Of a stretch of 64,000 nucleotides of DNA, positions 1-10,282 are shown in pieces. This stretch comes from Rhododendron vialii (taxonomy: Eukaryota > Streptophyta > Magnoliopsida > Ericales > Ericaceae). Where the stretch lies: positions 36,113,501 through 36,177,500 of the forward strand of contig NC_080567.1 of assembly GCF_030253575.1 (NCBI RefSeq), read 5' to 3'. Position 1 is the first letter of the stretch, and each line of letters opens with the position of its first letter. A program made the position numbers and the translations under genes. The notes under the pieces are model-generated. The model did no database searches and had not been told where the DNA came from. It saw only the letters and a program-made list of their open reading frames with translations.

Positions 1-904
1 TATCACAATAGGGCTTTTCCAAATAGAAAACATGTTCTTCCCCTTCGGTCTCCACGATCTCCGCCTCTCCTCCCCACCCGCTCTTTCGCAATTCCTCGTA
101 ATATAACCAACCTCTATGTTTCAAAACATCTTTCTCTGCTACAACCACCAAGACCTTGGCACATCCCATGCCTGGCCATTTCGGATCCATCACCGGGTTG
201 ATCAACGGGTCGTCCAGCCCGGTACTCCTCGGGCATGCCGAAAGCCACACCTTCTCTTGAAATGTTCTTGCAGCCACGTCAGTAGTTTCATCACCAATCG
301 GATCTTTCCCCCAGAAGTACGGATGCATCAAAACCAACCCCACAAGCTTCCCACCATCCAACCCGTCCGACCCGGCCCGGATGGCCAAATTATGGGCTAT
401 ATTTGCACCAGAACTATCTCCACCAAAAAACACCCGCCCAAAATCAGCACAATCTCTCAGCCATTCCTCCTCACCGTTTCCACCGGAGTGAGACACGACC
501 CATTTCACCGCGGCCCACGAGTCGTCGTACCCGATCGGCAGCGGGTGCTCCGGAGCTCTTCTGTAGTCAACGGAGACTATAATAACATTGGCTTGGGCTG
601 CAAGCGAATTGAGGAATGGCTGGTATGTCGGAGAGAAGGCCGTTTGGACGAAGAATCCACCGCCGTGAAAGTAAACCAGGAGAGGGAGTTTTTGATCCTG
701 GTTTGTGGGTTTGGGCTTGTAGAGCCGGGCCGATATGCCGGTGTCGGGTTCAATGACAATGTCTTTGGACCCGACACCAGTTTCTGGATCCGCAGGCGAA
801 GGAGGAACAATTTCGGTGCCGATAAATCTCTCCACTTTACCATTCTTGTATACTACACAAAGATGAGATAGATCATATTCGATTTCCGGATTGTTTGACT
901 CCAT
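1..904 (-). CDS. Carboxylesterase CXE-a, 3' end beyond window
   Basis: Plant class I carboxylesterase (alpha/beta hydrolase-3 fold), which hydrolyses short-chain esters, probably in the cytosol. The frame is open from ATG at 904 to the window edge, giving 301 residues of an expected 310-330, so only the last few residues and the stop are missing. Visible motifs are the oxyanion-hole HGGGF (residues 80-84), the nucleophile elbow GGDSSGAN with Ser164, the acid in VVAEKD, and the histidine in GEEHVFY. The catalytic His argues against a GID1 gibberellin receptor, which lacks it. No intron is seen. The protein starts MESNNPEIEYDL and has no leader, unlike CXE-b and CXE-c. It is the first of five same-strand CXE loci. 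The substrate cannot be told from sequence. Confidence 0.93.
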   Translation of the reverse strand, partial: MESNNPEIEYDLSHLCVVYKNGKVERFIGTEIVPPSPADPETGVGSKDIVIEPDTGISARLYKPKPTNQDQKLPLLVYFHGGGFFVQTAFSPTYQPFLNSLAAQANVIIVSVDYRRAPEHPLPIGYDDSWAAVKWVVSHSGGNGEEEWLRDCADFGRVFFGGDSSGANIAHNLAIRAGSDGLDGGKLVGLVLMHPYFWGKDPIGDETTDVAARTFQEKVWLSACPRSTGLDDPLINPVMDPKWPGMGCAKVLVVVAEKDVLKHRGWLYYEELRKSGWGGEAEIVETEGEEHVFYLEKPYCD

Positions 905-1086
905 GGTTAAGAAATATCGTCTGGTATCAAAAGAAGGTTGGGGTCTGTTTGTGTGTACGGGAGAGACACAGAGAGAAACAGAGGAATTATAGACTTCAGG
1001 GATTTTTAGTGATGTATAAATCTTGGGTATTTTCAATGATTTGATCTACTTCTGAGTAGTTTAATGATTTGATCTGTAACGTTGTG

Positions 1087-1530
1087 GAGTCCGGCTCCTC
1101 ATCAATTATTGGAGAAAACACGCTCTTCAATCTCGGCCCATAAAAATTTCTTACGAACTTATGTCAATGATCGAAATAGTTCATTTTTTTTTTTTTCACA
1201 TTGAGAACATGAAGTATGCCAAAAATCAAATTTATTGGACATCATTAAATATGATTTTGAAACACATTAGGAACACATGATCTTGCAAAATATAAGATTG
1301 CAACATTAGAACAAAACCCGTTTCTAATTTTTTTCAATATAAATTTGTTTCGAAATCATATCAAACGATAATTGATCAAAATAATTTTTGGTATGCTTGA
1401 TGCTCTCAGTGCATTAAAAATTATGAACAATTTCGATCATTGAAGTATGATTTAAAAAGCTTTTTCTAACCGAAATTGGAGAGAGTGTTCTCTCCTATCC
1501 ATTTAAAGTGATTGAGGAGGAGCCGGGCTC
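1087..1530. mobile_element. Mutator-like MITE
   Basis: A 444-bp element flanked by a perfect 9-bp direct repeat, aacgttgtg (1078-1086 and 1531-1539). The ends are inverted: GAGTCCGGCTCCTCATCAAT on the left and, reversed, GAGCCCGGCTCCTCCTCAAT on the right. After a small indel the arms continue to match for about 55 bp. A 9-bp target duplication with GAG..CTC ends fits a non-autonomous Mutator element. The interior is AT-rich and non-coding. It lies upstream of CXE-a. Confidence 0.85.
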
Positions 1531-1757
1531 AACGTTGTGAGTGTCATTTCCAAGGATTGGAGATTCTGATCTACTAGTAGTATTTTATGTTCCACTCTTG
1601 GGAAATGAATGATATAAAAGTACATTTCACTCTTGTCAAACATTGTTCTTGAAATTTCTATATTACTATAATAAAAAAAATCAGCGACAGTAACAAAAAA
1701 AAGTTGTCACTGAACTATTATTAAAAATATGTTGCTAAAAATTTTAATGATAACTTT

Positions 1758-1864
1758 TCACCTCATGGCCTAGAGGTTCGGCTGTGATGCCCCATGCAGG
1801 TATGGGGCTTCAATGCCACATAATTGTACTTTTATATTGATGGAATTGGATCAAAAAAAAAAAA
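1758..1864 (+). mobile_element. Possible short SINE or tRNA-related retroelement
   Basis: About 100 bp that starts with a tRNA-like stretch (ggcctagaggttcggctgtg) and ends in a 12-nt A tract. A-box-like and B-box-like segments are only approximate and no target-site duplication was identified. A SINE remnant is the simplest reading; a chance A-rich stretch is possible. Confidence 0.3.
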
Positions 1865-1954
1865 CTCATCTCAACCATGTATATTCAATTCGGTAACCGG
1901 TTTCTACTATTAAACCACAAAAGTTGTCCCTATCCTTATAGTCTCATAAATCCA

Positions 1955-2174
1955 AGAAATTTTTCAGTGCCGGATGGACACAGGTCACGTGGTGCCGAGC
2001 ACGCATCTCGACGGTTCAAATATGTTTTGGACGATCCAGATCTGTTTGGATTTGAGGGAGTATTTTGGTAATTTTACACTAAAAAATTACCCAAACAGAT
2101 TTGGATCATGAACGGCCGAGATGATGCTCGGCAGCATGTGGCCCGTGTCCACCCGACACTGAAAAACTTCTCCT
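1955..2174. mobile_element. TIR MITE with 8-bp target duplication
   Basis: A 220-bp element between two copies of taaatcca (1947-1954 and 2175-2182). Terminal inverted repeats of about 60 bp include TTTTTCAGTGCCGGATGGAC on the left and, reversed, TTTTTCAGTGTCGGGTGGAC on the right. The middle is a second AT-rich foldback. Relatives lie near 11.44-11.67, 18.38-18.59 and 54.96-55.18 kb, so this is a local multi-copy family. The 8-bp duplication suggests hAT, though a 9-bp reading with one mismatch is possible. Confidence 0.75.
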
Positions 2175-2901
2175 TAAATCCATCCAACCAAAAGCCCTCA
2201 TCTAATTTGTCCCTATCCTTATTATATAGACTAGTCGCAAGGGAGAAAAAAACAGGCTATGCTTGGTTTGATTCTAGAAACTAAACGCAAGTTTTATTTG
2301 TCACGATTTTGAAATTTTTATTTTTGTGTCTAGTAAATTTTTTGAACTATGGCCAATTTGTTTTTGCTTTTCTACTTTTTGGGATGTATGTATCTAATCT
2401 TAACTCTATTTCAAAACTATTAGCAGGCTCAATATTTTGTGGAACAAAAATTCATCCTTTAGCTTAACGATGCCAAAAAGACACAGAATAAAAGGAATTA
2501 AAGTTATTGAGAGACACAATCAGACAAAAAGATGTAGTTTTTAGCTCATCTGGCTGTAACTCTTGGCTTTCAAAGGTGCGGTCTAGGTTAAATTTACATA
2601 GAGACGTTGAATTCCATTTAGTTGTTAACACGCTAATTTCTCTCTAACAACCCACTGATGCATACAATGTTGACAACATATTATATCGGACGCGGTTCAA
2701 GTGATCCCGGGGCTTCAGGATTTGCTATCTGCATATTCATTATTCAGAATATTCTTATGCACTTTGTTGATCTTGTCATTTTTTATTGCGTTCTTGTATC
2801 AAAGGCGTCCCATTGTATTGTAATTGTAGCGCATAATATTTCTAAGGACACCTTAAGATGTTGCAATGATTATTAATTCCACTTTATACAATGAGATAAC
2901 T

Positions 2902-3065
2902 TGTTCACGGAGCTGCGCAATCACAGCCGTTCGGTTGGTCATTAGGCGGTCCGAATTTTAAAAAAAACTATTCGCTGGAAGAGTTTAACTCTTCACTCGA
3001 ATAGTTTTTTTACAATCCGGATCGTCCAATACACTTTAAGCGCATGCGATTTGGCTCCGTAAACG
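2902..3065. repeat. Near-palindromic foldback element
   Basis: The two halves are inverted copies. The centre reads AAAAAAACTATTCG, spacer, GAAGAG TTAA CTCTTC, spacer, CGAATAGTTTTTTT. The arms extend outward through ggcggtccg/cggatcgtcc to (t)tcacggagc/gctccgtaaa. A transcript would form one long imperfect hairpin. Probably a small MITE; no clear target duplication was found. Confidence 0.6.
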
Positions 3066-3493
3066 GAAATATACGAAAAGGTCCGTAAATAAATTTTTCC
3101 GTTATACAATATGTTCCATTTCCTAAAAAAAGAACCAAAAAAAAAAAAAAACGCAGTGATCAGGAAATATATTTATGATCTAATGCAAACCGTAACGTTT
3201 TGCGCAACAAATTGATTGAACAAGATACTGTAAAAAAGAAAACAATTGGTCATAATTGATCTACGACTCTCAATTCATGGATAAATATAATCCATTGCTC
3301 CAATAACAATGCTTCAGAAGTCTCGAACCGTCATATTGATGAGAAATTCATTACAAAGTGTGTGAAGCACATACATATCATCGTATGCGTGCATGTGTGC
3401 GCGCGTGAAGAGTCCCTACAACAGTGCTTTATAAGCCTTTATAATATTCTCCGGTTCAACCACATGATGACGAGTCTTTTTTCCGACTTAATT

Positions 3494-4831
3494 TCAACAA
3501 TTCACGAAAGAAACCACTCGATCAATCAAGTCCGAAGCCTCCTTAGAATCTTGCTCCCTCAAATGAAACACATGAGTTTTCCCTCTGCTCACAAAAATCT
3601 CCACATCCTTTCCCCCTCTCCCGCGCAATGCTTCTGCGTACTTTTTCCCAGCATCTACCAATGGGTCTCTCTCAGCGAGACAAACCAAGACTCTCTTGCA
3701 CCCTAATTTGCCCAAATCGGGATCCGCTACCGGGTTGACCCGCGGGTCGGAAGGTCCGGTGTTGGAGGGGCACACGTAGGACCATAGCTTGGTGATGTTG
3801 CTCCTCATCTCTTCATTCACAGCCAGCAGAGACGTGGTTGGTTCCTTTAGCAAGAAATATGGGTGGATCAAAACAATGCCCTTGAGTTCGACACCGTCCA
3901 GTTTTTCCGACCCGAACCGCATTGCCACGTTGTGGGCTATGTTAGCACCTGCACTTTCTCCTGTAAAATAGAATGAACGTTTTTTTTTTTTCAAATGATA
4001 GGATACTTCATTGATAATAAATAGAGTACAAGTGTACAACGAACGGACAGCCATCCCAAAGAAGGTAATAAGGCAACCAAAATGGTTTACGAATTCATTA
4101 TCTGTACAGCAATTTCGTTGTTTTTTTTTTTTTTTTTGGGCAAAATGATAAGAACATGGCAATTCATTTTTTAGGTGAAAAGACATTTTCCATTCTCAAT
4201 CCAATTCATTTTTTCTAGGAAAAATGAAATTTGAATTTTTTTAAGAACATCGTCAGGATGCTTGAAAGGGAGTTGTTTCGATTGTATAAGCCTTACCCAG
4301 GAAATAAACGCGGTTAAAATCAACCCTCTCCGTCAGCCACGGTTCGCTGCCGCCTCCACCAGCATGAGAAGCAACCCACTTAACGGCCGCCCACGAATCA
4401 TCATAACCGATCGGCAGACAATGCTCAGGGGCCAATCTGTAGCTAACGGAAACCGCCACGACTTTACCTTTCGCAACGACGGAATTCACGAACTGGTGAA
4501 AGGCAAAATAAGCAGCGGTGCCGGTGGAAAACCCTCCCCCGTGAAAGTAAACGAGGAGCGGGACTCCGCCCTTGGAGCTGGCGTCTTTCGTCGCGTAAAG
4601 GCGGGCAGAGACGTTGGTTTCTGGGGAAATCACAATGTCTTTGCTCTGGACGCCCGTATCGGAATCCAGAGACGCGGGGACGTCAAGGCCGCTCCCGTCT
4701 AGTTTCTCGATCGTGCCGTTTTTGTAGACTTTGAAGAAGAATTGGAAGAAGACTTCTAATTCTTCAGGGTGGCTCGACGCGAGTCCGCCGAAGGAAATGA
4801 GCAGGCAGGAAATGAAAAGTGGTCTGAACAT
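3494..4831 (-). CDS. Carboxylesterase CXE-b, two exons, secretory-type leader
   Basis: Class I plant carboxylesterase of 333 residues. Exon 1 is 4831-4297 and exon 2 is 3960-3494. The donor is CTGG|GTAAGG and the acceptor TTTTACAG|GAGAAAG, rebuilding FLGESAG. Motifs are HGGGF (97-101), nucleophile Ser181 in GESAG, Asp277 in LAERDP and His308 in KTHVFHL. The N terminus MFRPLFISCLLISFGGLASS is hydrophobic and looks like a cleavable signal peptide, unusual in this mostly cytosolic family, so secretion or vacuolar targeting is inferred. The ATG was chosen because a TATA box lies about 80 bp upstream and earlier ATGs fall near or before the expected transcription start. CXE-c is the tandem copy. 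The intron carries an extra T-rich insertion that CXE-c lacks. Confidence 0.9.
3980..4105 (-). mobile_element. Probable retroelement 3' tail inside CXE-b intron
   Basis: An oligo-T run followed by sequence resembling a reversed non-LTR retroelement 3' end (on the minus strand, ...atgaagtatcctatcatttg then poly-A). The matching intron of CXE-c lacks it, so insertion followed the CXE-b/CXE-c duplication. Boundaries are approximate. Confidence 0.4.
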
Positions 4832-4910
4832 CTTTGTTCCTTTGGGATTGGAATGAAGTGGAGAGGTTGGGAGGGGAATGTGATGAATCAAATGCATGCA
4901 TTTTGAACCC

Positions 4911-4918
4911 TTTAAATA
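4911..4918 (-). promoter_or_regulatory. TATA box of CXE-b
   Basis: TATTTAAA on the minus strand, about 80 bp upstream of the CXE-b ATG at 4831. The same element is conserved upstream of CXE-c (9243-9250), which supports function. Confidence 0.6.
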
Positions 4919-5368
4919 GAGATGGATTTGTGGGGAGAGGTTTGACCAGATGAATTCTATTTGAAAGAAACAGCTGTTCTTGAACAGAAACACTGAAACA
5001 GGGGAAAGAATCTGTGGTAGGAGACATTCCTGTCCTGTACATACTAAAAAGAAGAACCATTTTGATCGGTGAAGGGAGCAGATAATGGTTAGTTTTGAAT
5101 GGGTTGACGAGAGTCAAAGTGTTGGTTGTTTTTCAGATATAGAAATTAAAGTAGTGCTATTGGATTTGGGTTTTCAGGAGTAATGGCTAATTTTTTCTAA
5201 TAGAGAACGACAAGAAATTGATTGATTACGAAAATTGTTGTACGGGAAAGGGAAAAAAAAGAAGAAGAAGAAAGAATTCTCTGTGTTTGGGTATCACAGA
5301 GTAGCCAAAATCAAGTTCTGTATAGTCTATATTGGAGCATTTGTGGAGTCCGAATGCAAATGGCAGGG

Positions 5369-5556
5369 TAAAAAAATGATGGGGCCCACGAGGGAATCAA
5401 CGGCATTTGAGGTGTGTAGGGTGCTTGATCCGAGTATCCCTTTTTTCGTGTATATACACGTATATATATATATACACGAAAAAAGGGTGCTCAGATCAAA
5501 CATCCTACAACCTCGGATGCCGTTGATTTTCGCGTAGGCCCCATCATTTTTTTTTT
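5369..5556. repeat. Long hairpin inside a MITE-like region
   Basis: A left arm (aaaaatgatggggcccacg... to ...ttttttcgtgtatata) is followed by its reverse complement (tatacacgaaaaaag... to ...aggccccatcatttttt), meeting in a TA-rich centre. Arms are about 90 bp. The right flank to about 5664 (ggccgtccgatggcc... ending tagcaactctc) matches the terminal region of the Mutator-like MITE at 13801-14084. The hairpin seems to arise from inverted duplication of that family's interior. The outer left boundary is not resolved. Confidence 0.65.
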
Positions 5557-5934
5557 ATAGAATTTTTGGACGGCTCAGATCGGCCGTCCGATGGCCGAAG
5601 ACGGCCTGCCGGAGGCCGTCGGTACGATTTCTCTCCCCCATGGTCGGTACATATAGCAACTCTCTTGATTAAAAGGATGAGATCATCTTCAATTATATTG
5701 TCCCGGATAGTTCATATTTTTTTCACAATACATCAATTTTTGTTGAATGCACAATTACTGAAGAGGATCCATTTCCGTTGTAAAATTGGAGAAAACAGAT
5801 TGTCAACTGCTGTTTGGAGACAATACTGGAATGATGTCGTTTTAATTTGGACCGTCGGATGTATTCATATGCGGGTGGCATGTTTTGGTGAGAAGCTGCG
5901 GTAAATCTGAGGAGGGAAATCTGTGGATCGAGAG

Positions 5935-6288
5935 TAGGGGTGTGCACGGGTCGGACGGAACGGGTTCGGCCCCGAACCCGAACCCGACTGGTCGGTTATC
6001 GAATTTTTGGGATCCGAACCTGAACCGAAGGAGGGGGGATATCTGTCCGCGTAACCGATTTTTTTTGGTCGGGTCCGACCAAAACCGAAGTAAAACTATA
6101 CGAATTCGTGCCTTTGGGTCGAGTCGGGTCGGGTAAGAAAAAACAGTACCCCGAGCCCCGAACTGAAAACTGATTTTTTTGAAAAATTATACCCGTACCC
6201 GACCGAACCATATGTTCGGCCCAGCCCGAAACCCTTCAGATCGGATCGGATCGAGTCCGTCGGGGCTCGGGTTTTTTGCACACCCCTA
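5935..6288. mobile_element. hAT-type MITE
   Basis: A 354-bp element with 12-bp inverted ends TAGGGGTGTGCA/TGCACACCCCTA and a perfect 8-bp target duplication atcgagag (5927-5934 and 6289-6296), the hAT signature. The interior is rich in ggg/ccc motifs such as cgggtcgg and encodes nothing recognisable. Short open frames here are composition artefacts. Confidence 0.88.
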
Positions 6289-6973
6289 ATCGAGAGGATC
6301 AGAACCCCGAACTGCAAGGGTTCTGGAGGGGAAAGAAAACCATTCAGTGCTCTACCGTCTCAGGTCTCAAGGCCTTGCATATCGAATCATGTGTTAATTG
6401 TGTCAAATATCGAAGAAACAACAAATAAAAAACTAGTATAACATTTATATAAGGTTCGTACACTTTATCTGATACTTCGCATAATTTTGTGGTGATGAGA
6501 GGGCATGAGACAACACGTGACGGCTACGGGCCGTTGAATTAAGCTAAGCCTATTTCATTCTTTTGAGAGCAGAAAAAGTCTCTACAGTTGGTTCGAATCA
6601 AAGACCGATCAGTCTAACTTGAGCTTTGATGGGTATGGTGTTGCAGTAGTTCAAGATATAAGTACCCCTTAGATGTCAAATGCGGGTGGGTGAGTTTCTT
6701 ATGATATATGCAAAAATACTACTACCTCAGTCCCAACTTGTTTGTTCATTTTAAAATTAAAATTTGATTTATAAAAACTATTGATAGAATTCAAGCTGTC
6801 GATTTTATAAATCGAAATTTAATTTTTAATATACATATCGATGTTGGGTCAAACTGATTTTTTTGCACTACTCTACAGGTCCTATAAAATAAACAGTTCA
6901 GATTATTGTGATAAACTGTCGATGGGGCCCACATGTAGCGGACCCCGCGTTTGCACCCTTCCATAAAGAAGTT

Positions 6974-7009
6974 AATCTCTTTTTCTTTTTCTTTTTCTTT
7001 TTCTTTTTT
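6974..7009. repeat. CTTTTT/TTTTCT microsatellite
   Basis: Tandem cttttt units, low complexity, between transposon-derived segments. Confidence 0.7.
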
Positions 7010-7178
7010 ATTGTCGCCTTGCAGAATTTCGTGAAGGAAAGCTATTCGTGAATACATTATGTACTCTAACAGTGTTGAATGACTATCACTCTCCCCATCT
7101 TCATTTGTTAGTCCTTCATTCTATTCTAAATTTCTAACCGGATAGAAAATTGATCATATCTTGTAGGAGTACATTATA

Positions 7179-7439
7179 CTCCCTCCGTCCCCGTTCTTTG
7201 ATTCCAATTAACACTTTTTTTCGTCCCAAAAAAATTGTCCCACTTCAAAACTAAATGGATAATATATAATGGATTTTCTCTTTTACCCTTCCATTTTTTA
7301 AATTTGTAGTACGACAAAGTAAGAAAAGGTAATGATTGAAGGGTAAAATGAGAAAAATAAGTTTTTCAAAGTGTAATGATTGGGTTCCCTTATATAGTTG
7401 GAATCCTCAAAAGGAACTAAAGAACGGAGACGGGGAGCC
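7179..7439. mobile_element. Stowaway (Tc1/mariner-type) MITE
   Basis: A 261-bp element with TA target duplications (7177-7178, 7440-7441). The ends are CTCCCTCCGTCCCCGTTCTTTG and, reversed, GGCTCCCCGTCTCCGTTCTTTA, the classic plant Stowaway terminus. The interior is AT-rich. Confidence 0.85.
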
Positions 7440-7932
7440 TAGAGAGTTATAAATTTTATATGCAATATGAATCTTTGATATATCTCAATTAGTTATCTTA
7501 AATAAATACAACTTTCAAAATCTGTTAAGCATGTAAATATAATCTTGTTTCATTGGTTCCAGTGGCGGATCGAGCTAGGTTATAAGTTGGAGGGTGGCGC
7601 GGTTTAATGGGAGTTTACTTGTATTAGCTTTTTACGAACTTTCAGCGTTCATATAATTAAAATAAAACTGAAGTTGGTACACCAAACAATATTCTACTAG
7701 AAGACTTATTATCGTATTCAACTTGTAGCGGTATCTTTTACAATAATGTCAATTCAAACTGGCATTGATTCGCTCCAAAACAAACATGTTTCAAGAAACT
7801 ATAGATAGACAAAACAATTGAACATAATTGATGCCAACTCTCGGCTCAACAAATAATCATTCCCTCTCCCTCGATCGACCAATGCCTCATTAGCCACTCC
7901 AATTCAACCACATTAGCTAGCTATACCATTCC

Positions 7933-9178
7933 TTACTGAGTCTTCCTCGACTTTCCATCCACGAAAGAAACCACTCGATCGATCAAGTCCAAAGCCTCCT
8001 TGGAATTTGGCTCCCTCAAGTGAAACACATGCGATTTTCCTTTGCTAACAAATTTCTTCACAACCTTTCCCCCTTCCCTGCGCAATGCTTGACCATACTT
8101 CTTCCCTGCATCCATCAATGGATCTTGCTCGGCCAGACAAATCAAGACTCTCTTGCCCCCTAACTTCTTCAAATCCGGATCTGCAACCGGGTTGACCCGC
8201 GGGTCGGACGGCCCGCTAGTGGAGGGGCACACGTAGGGCCACAGCTTGGTGATGTTGTTCCTCATTTCTTCATTGACAGCCAGTAAAGAACGGGTTGGCT
8301 CCTTTAGCAAGAAATATGGGTGGATCAATACGATGCCCTTGAGTTCGACACCGTCCAGTTTTTCCGACCCGAACCGCATTGCCATGTTGTGGGCTATGTT
8401 GGCACCTGCACTCTCTCCTGTAAAATAGAACAAATTGATTACCTATACAACAAATTCCTTTTCTTTCTTTCTTTATTTGTTTCTCTGTTTTTTTGTTAAA
8501 ATGGTTAAAACTTTATGAAATGGGGGACTCTGCTGTACCTTAGTTGGCTCCATTCGGACTGTCCATACTCGGCAACGGACAACTCAAATTTCATTTCAGC
8601 CATATATACATTTCAAGAAAAAGTGTTTGTATAGGCTTACCCAGGAAATAAATGCTGTTAAAATCAACCCTCTCCTTCAACCACGGTTCCGTGCCACCTC
8701 CAACAGCATGAGAAGCAACCCACTTAATGGCCGCCCACGAATCATCATAACCGATCGGCAGGCAATGCTCGGGGGCCAATCTGTAGCTAACAGAAACCGC
8801 CACGACTTTGCCTTTGGCAACGACGGAACACACGAACTGGTGGAAGGCGTAATAAGCAGCGGTGCCGGTGGAAAACCCTCCGCCGTGGAAGTAAACGAGG
8901 AGCGGGACTCCGCCCTTCGAGGCAGCGGCGTCTTTCGTCGCGTAAACACGGGCGGAGACATTGGTTTCTGGGGAGATCACAATGTCTTTGGTCTGGACAC
9001 CCGTTTCGGAGTCGAGAGATGCCGGGACATCGAGGCCGTGCCCGTCCAGCTTCTCGATCGTGCCGTTTTTGTAGACTTTGAAGAAGAATTGGAAGAAGAC
9101 TTGTAATTCTTCAGGGTGGCTCGATGCGATTCCTCCGAAGGAAATGAGCAGACAGGAAATGAAGAGTGGCCTGAACAT
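7933..9178 (-). CDS. Carboxylesterase CXE-c, two exons, secretory-type leader
   Basis: Tandem paralog of CXE-b, 340 residues. Exon 1 is 9178-8641 and exon 2 is 8417-7933, split at the same point just before the nucleophile elbow. Motifs are HGGGF, GESAGAN (catalytic Ser), LAEQDP (Asp) and KSHVFHL (His). The leader MFRPLFISCLLISFGGIASS is nearly identical to CXE-b, so the putative signal peptide predates their duplication and has been kept. The C terminus has a basic extension ending KSRKTQ that CXE-b lacks. Upstream homology with CXE-b extends at least to about 9.46 kb, including a TATA box. The reading frame is intact. The substrate is unknown. Confidence 0.9.
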
Positions 9179-9242
9179 CTTTGTTCCTTTGGGATTGGAA
9201 TGAAGAGGAATGTGATGAATCAAATGAATGCATTTTGAACCC

Positions 9243-9250
9243 TTTAAATA
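9243..9250 (-). promoter_or_regulatory. TATA box of CXE-c
   Basis: TATTTAAA on the minus strand about 65 bp upstream of the ATG at 9178, in the same context as the CXE-b box. Confidence 0.6.
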
Positions 9251-9837
9251 GACATTGGATTTGTGGGGGGAGGTTTGAGCAGATGAATCCTATTTGAAAA
9301 AACAGCTGTTCTTGACCCAAAACAAGAGAGAAAAAAACTCGTGGTGGCGGAGAATCCTGTCCTGTACATTCTAAAAAGAAGAACCCCTTTTGATCGGTAA
9401 AGCGAGAAGACGATGGTTATAGATAAGAATGAGTTGACGAGAGTCAAAGTATTAGTGTTTGTTTTTTCAGATAGAAATTAGAGTTTGTCTTAAGAAAAAA
9501 AAATTCAAGATAGAAATTGGAGAGATTATTTAGTGGTCCCAAAAAACTATGCACCATCACGTGGTATCCAATGGCCTTTGTTCGTCACATATTGGTGCGG
9601 AATGTGTACACTTTGTTTTGGATTCTACGCAAATGTGTACGTACTAGAAAAAATGCCAAATAATGACACAGCAAATGCAAGAAGAGTTGCCTCGTTCAAA
9701 TGGTCGATAATGAAAAGTCACAAAGATGCATCGCCAAAGAGTTAAAGGCTCATTGTCCTGTAAAAATTTTCGTGCAACTTGGCAGATGAACCGAGTAGCA
9801 TGCAAATTCGGCTCTTTAATGCTCAACTTATTTACTA

Positions 9838-10045
9838 AACTAGCAGAGCTGGAACTCGAGTTTTCGGTTCGTTAAGGGAGGCTAGACTCGATTATCGGTT
9901 CGTTAAGGGAGGCTGAACTCGATTAAAAAAACTCGTTTAATAAATGACTAAGCTCGGCTTATTAAAGCTCAAACTTATATTTTTTTGCTCATTTAAGAAA
10001 CGATCCGAGTTCAAACTCGACAAAGCTCAACTCGTTTACGGCCAT
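9838..10045. mobile_element. Fragment of the GAGCTCG-rich hAT family
   Basis: Repeated motifs such as actcgag, ggttcgttaagggaggct (twice in tandem) and aaagctca resemble the interior of the better preserved element at 44150-44692. No terminal repeats or target duplication were found here, so it is a fragment. Confidence 0.5.
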
Positions 10046-10282
10046 AGACATAACCAACATCGGCCAAGTGAGTGCAGATAGTAAATTAAGCACACAAAAA
10101 CTGATGGGGAAAAACAAAATGTACTGCATAAAAACCATGATCGTTTAATCTGGTAAAATAATTCCACGATATACGACATTATTTCATCAAATTAACAAAC
10201 AATCGGAGTAATTATTCCGTAATCTTAAAACACCGCCACATTGATTCGTCGGACTACAAGGTCGTCTAAAACCGGGGCCCAC

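Noticed and set aside
5885-6317. Overlapping open frames around 5.9-6.3 kb on both strands
   Set aside because: They come from the repetitive interior of an hAT MITE with a clear target duplication.
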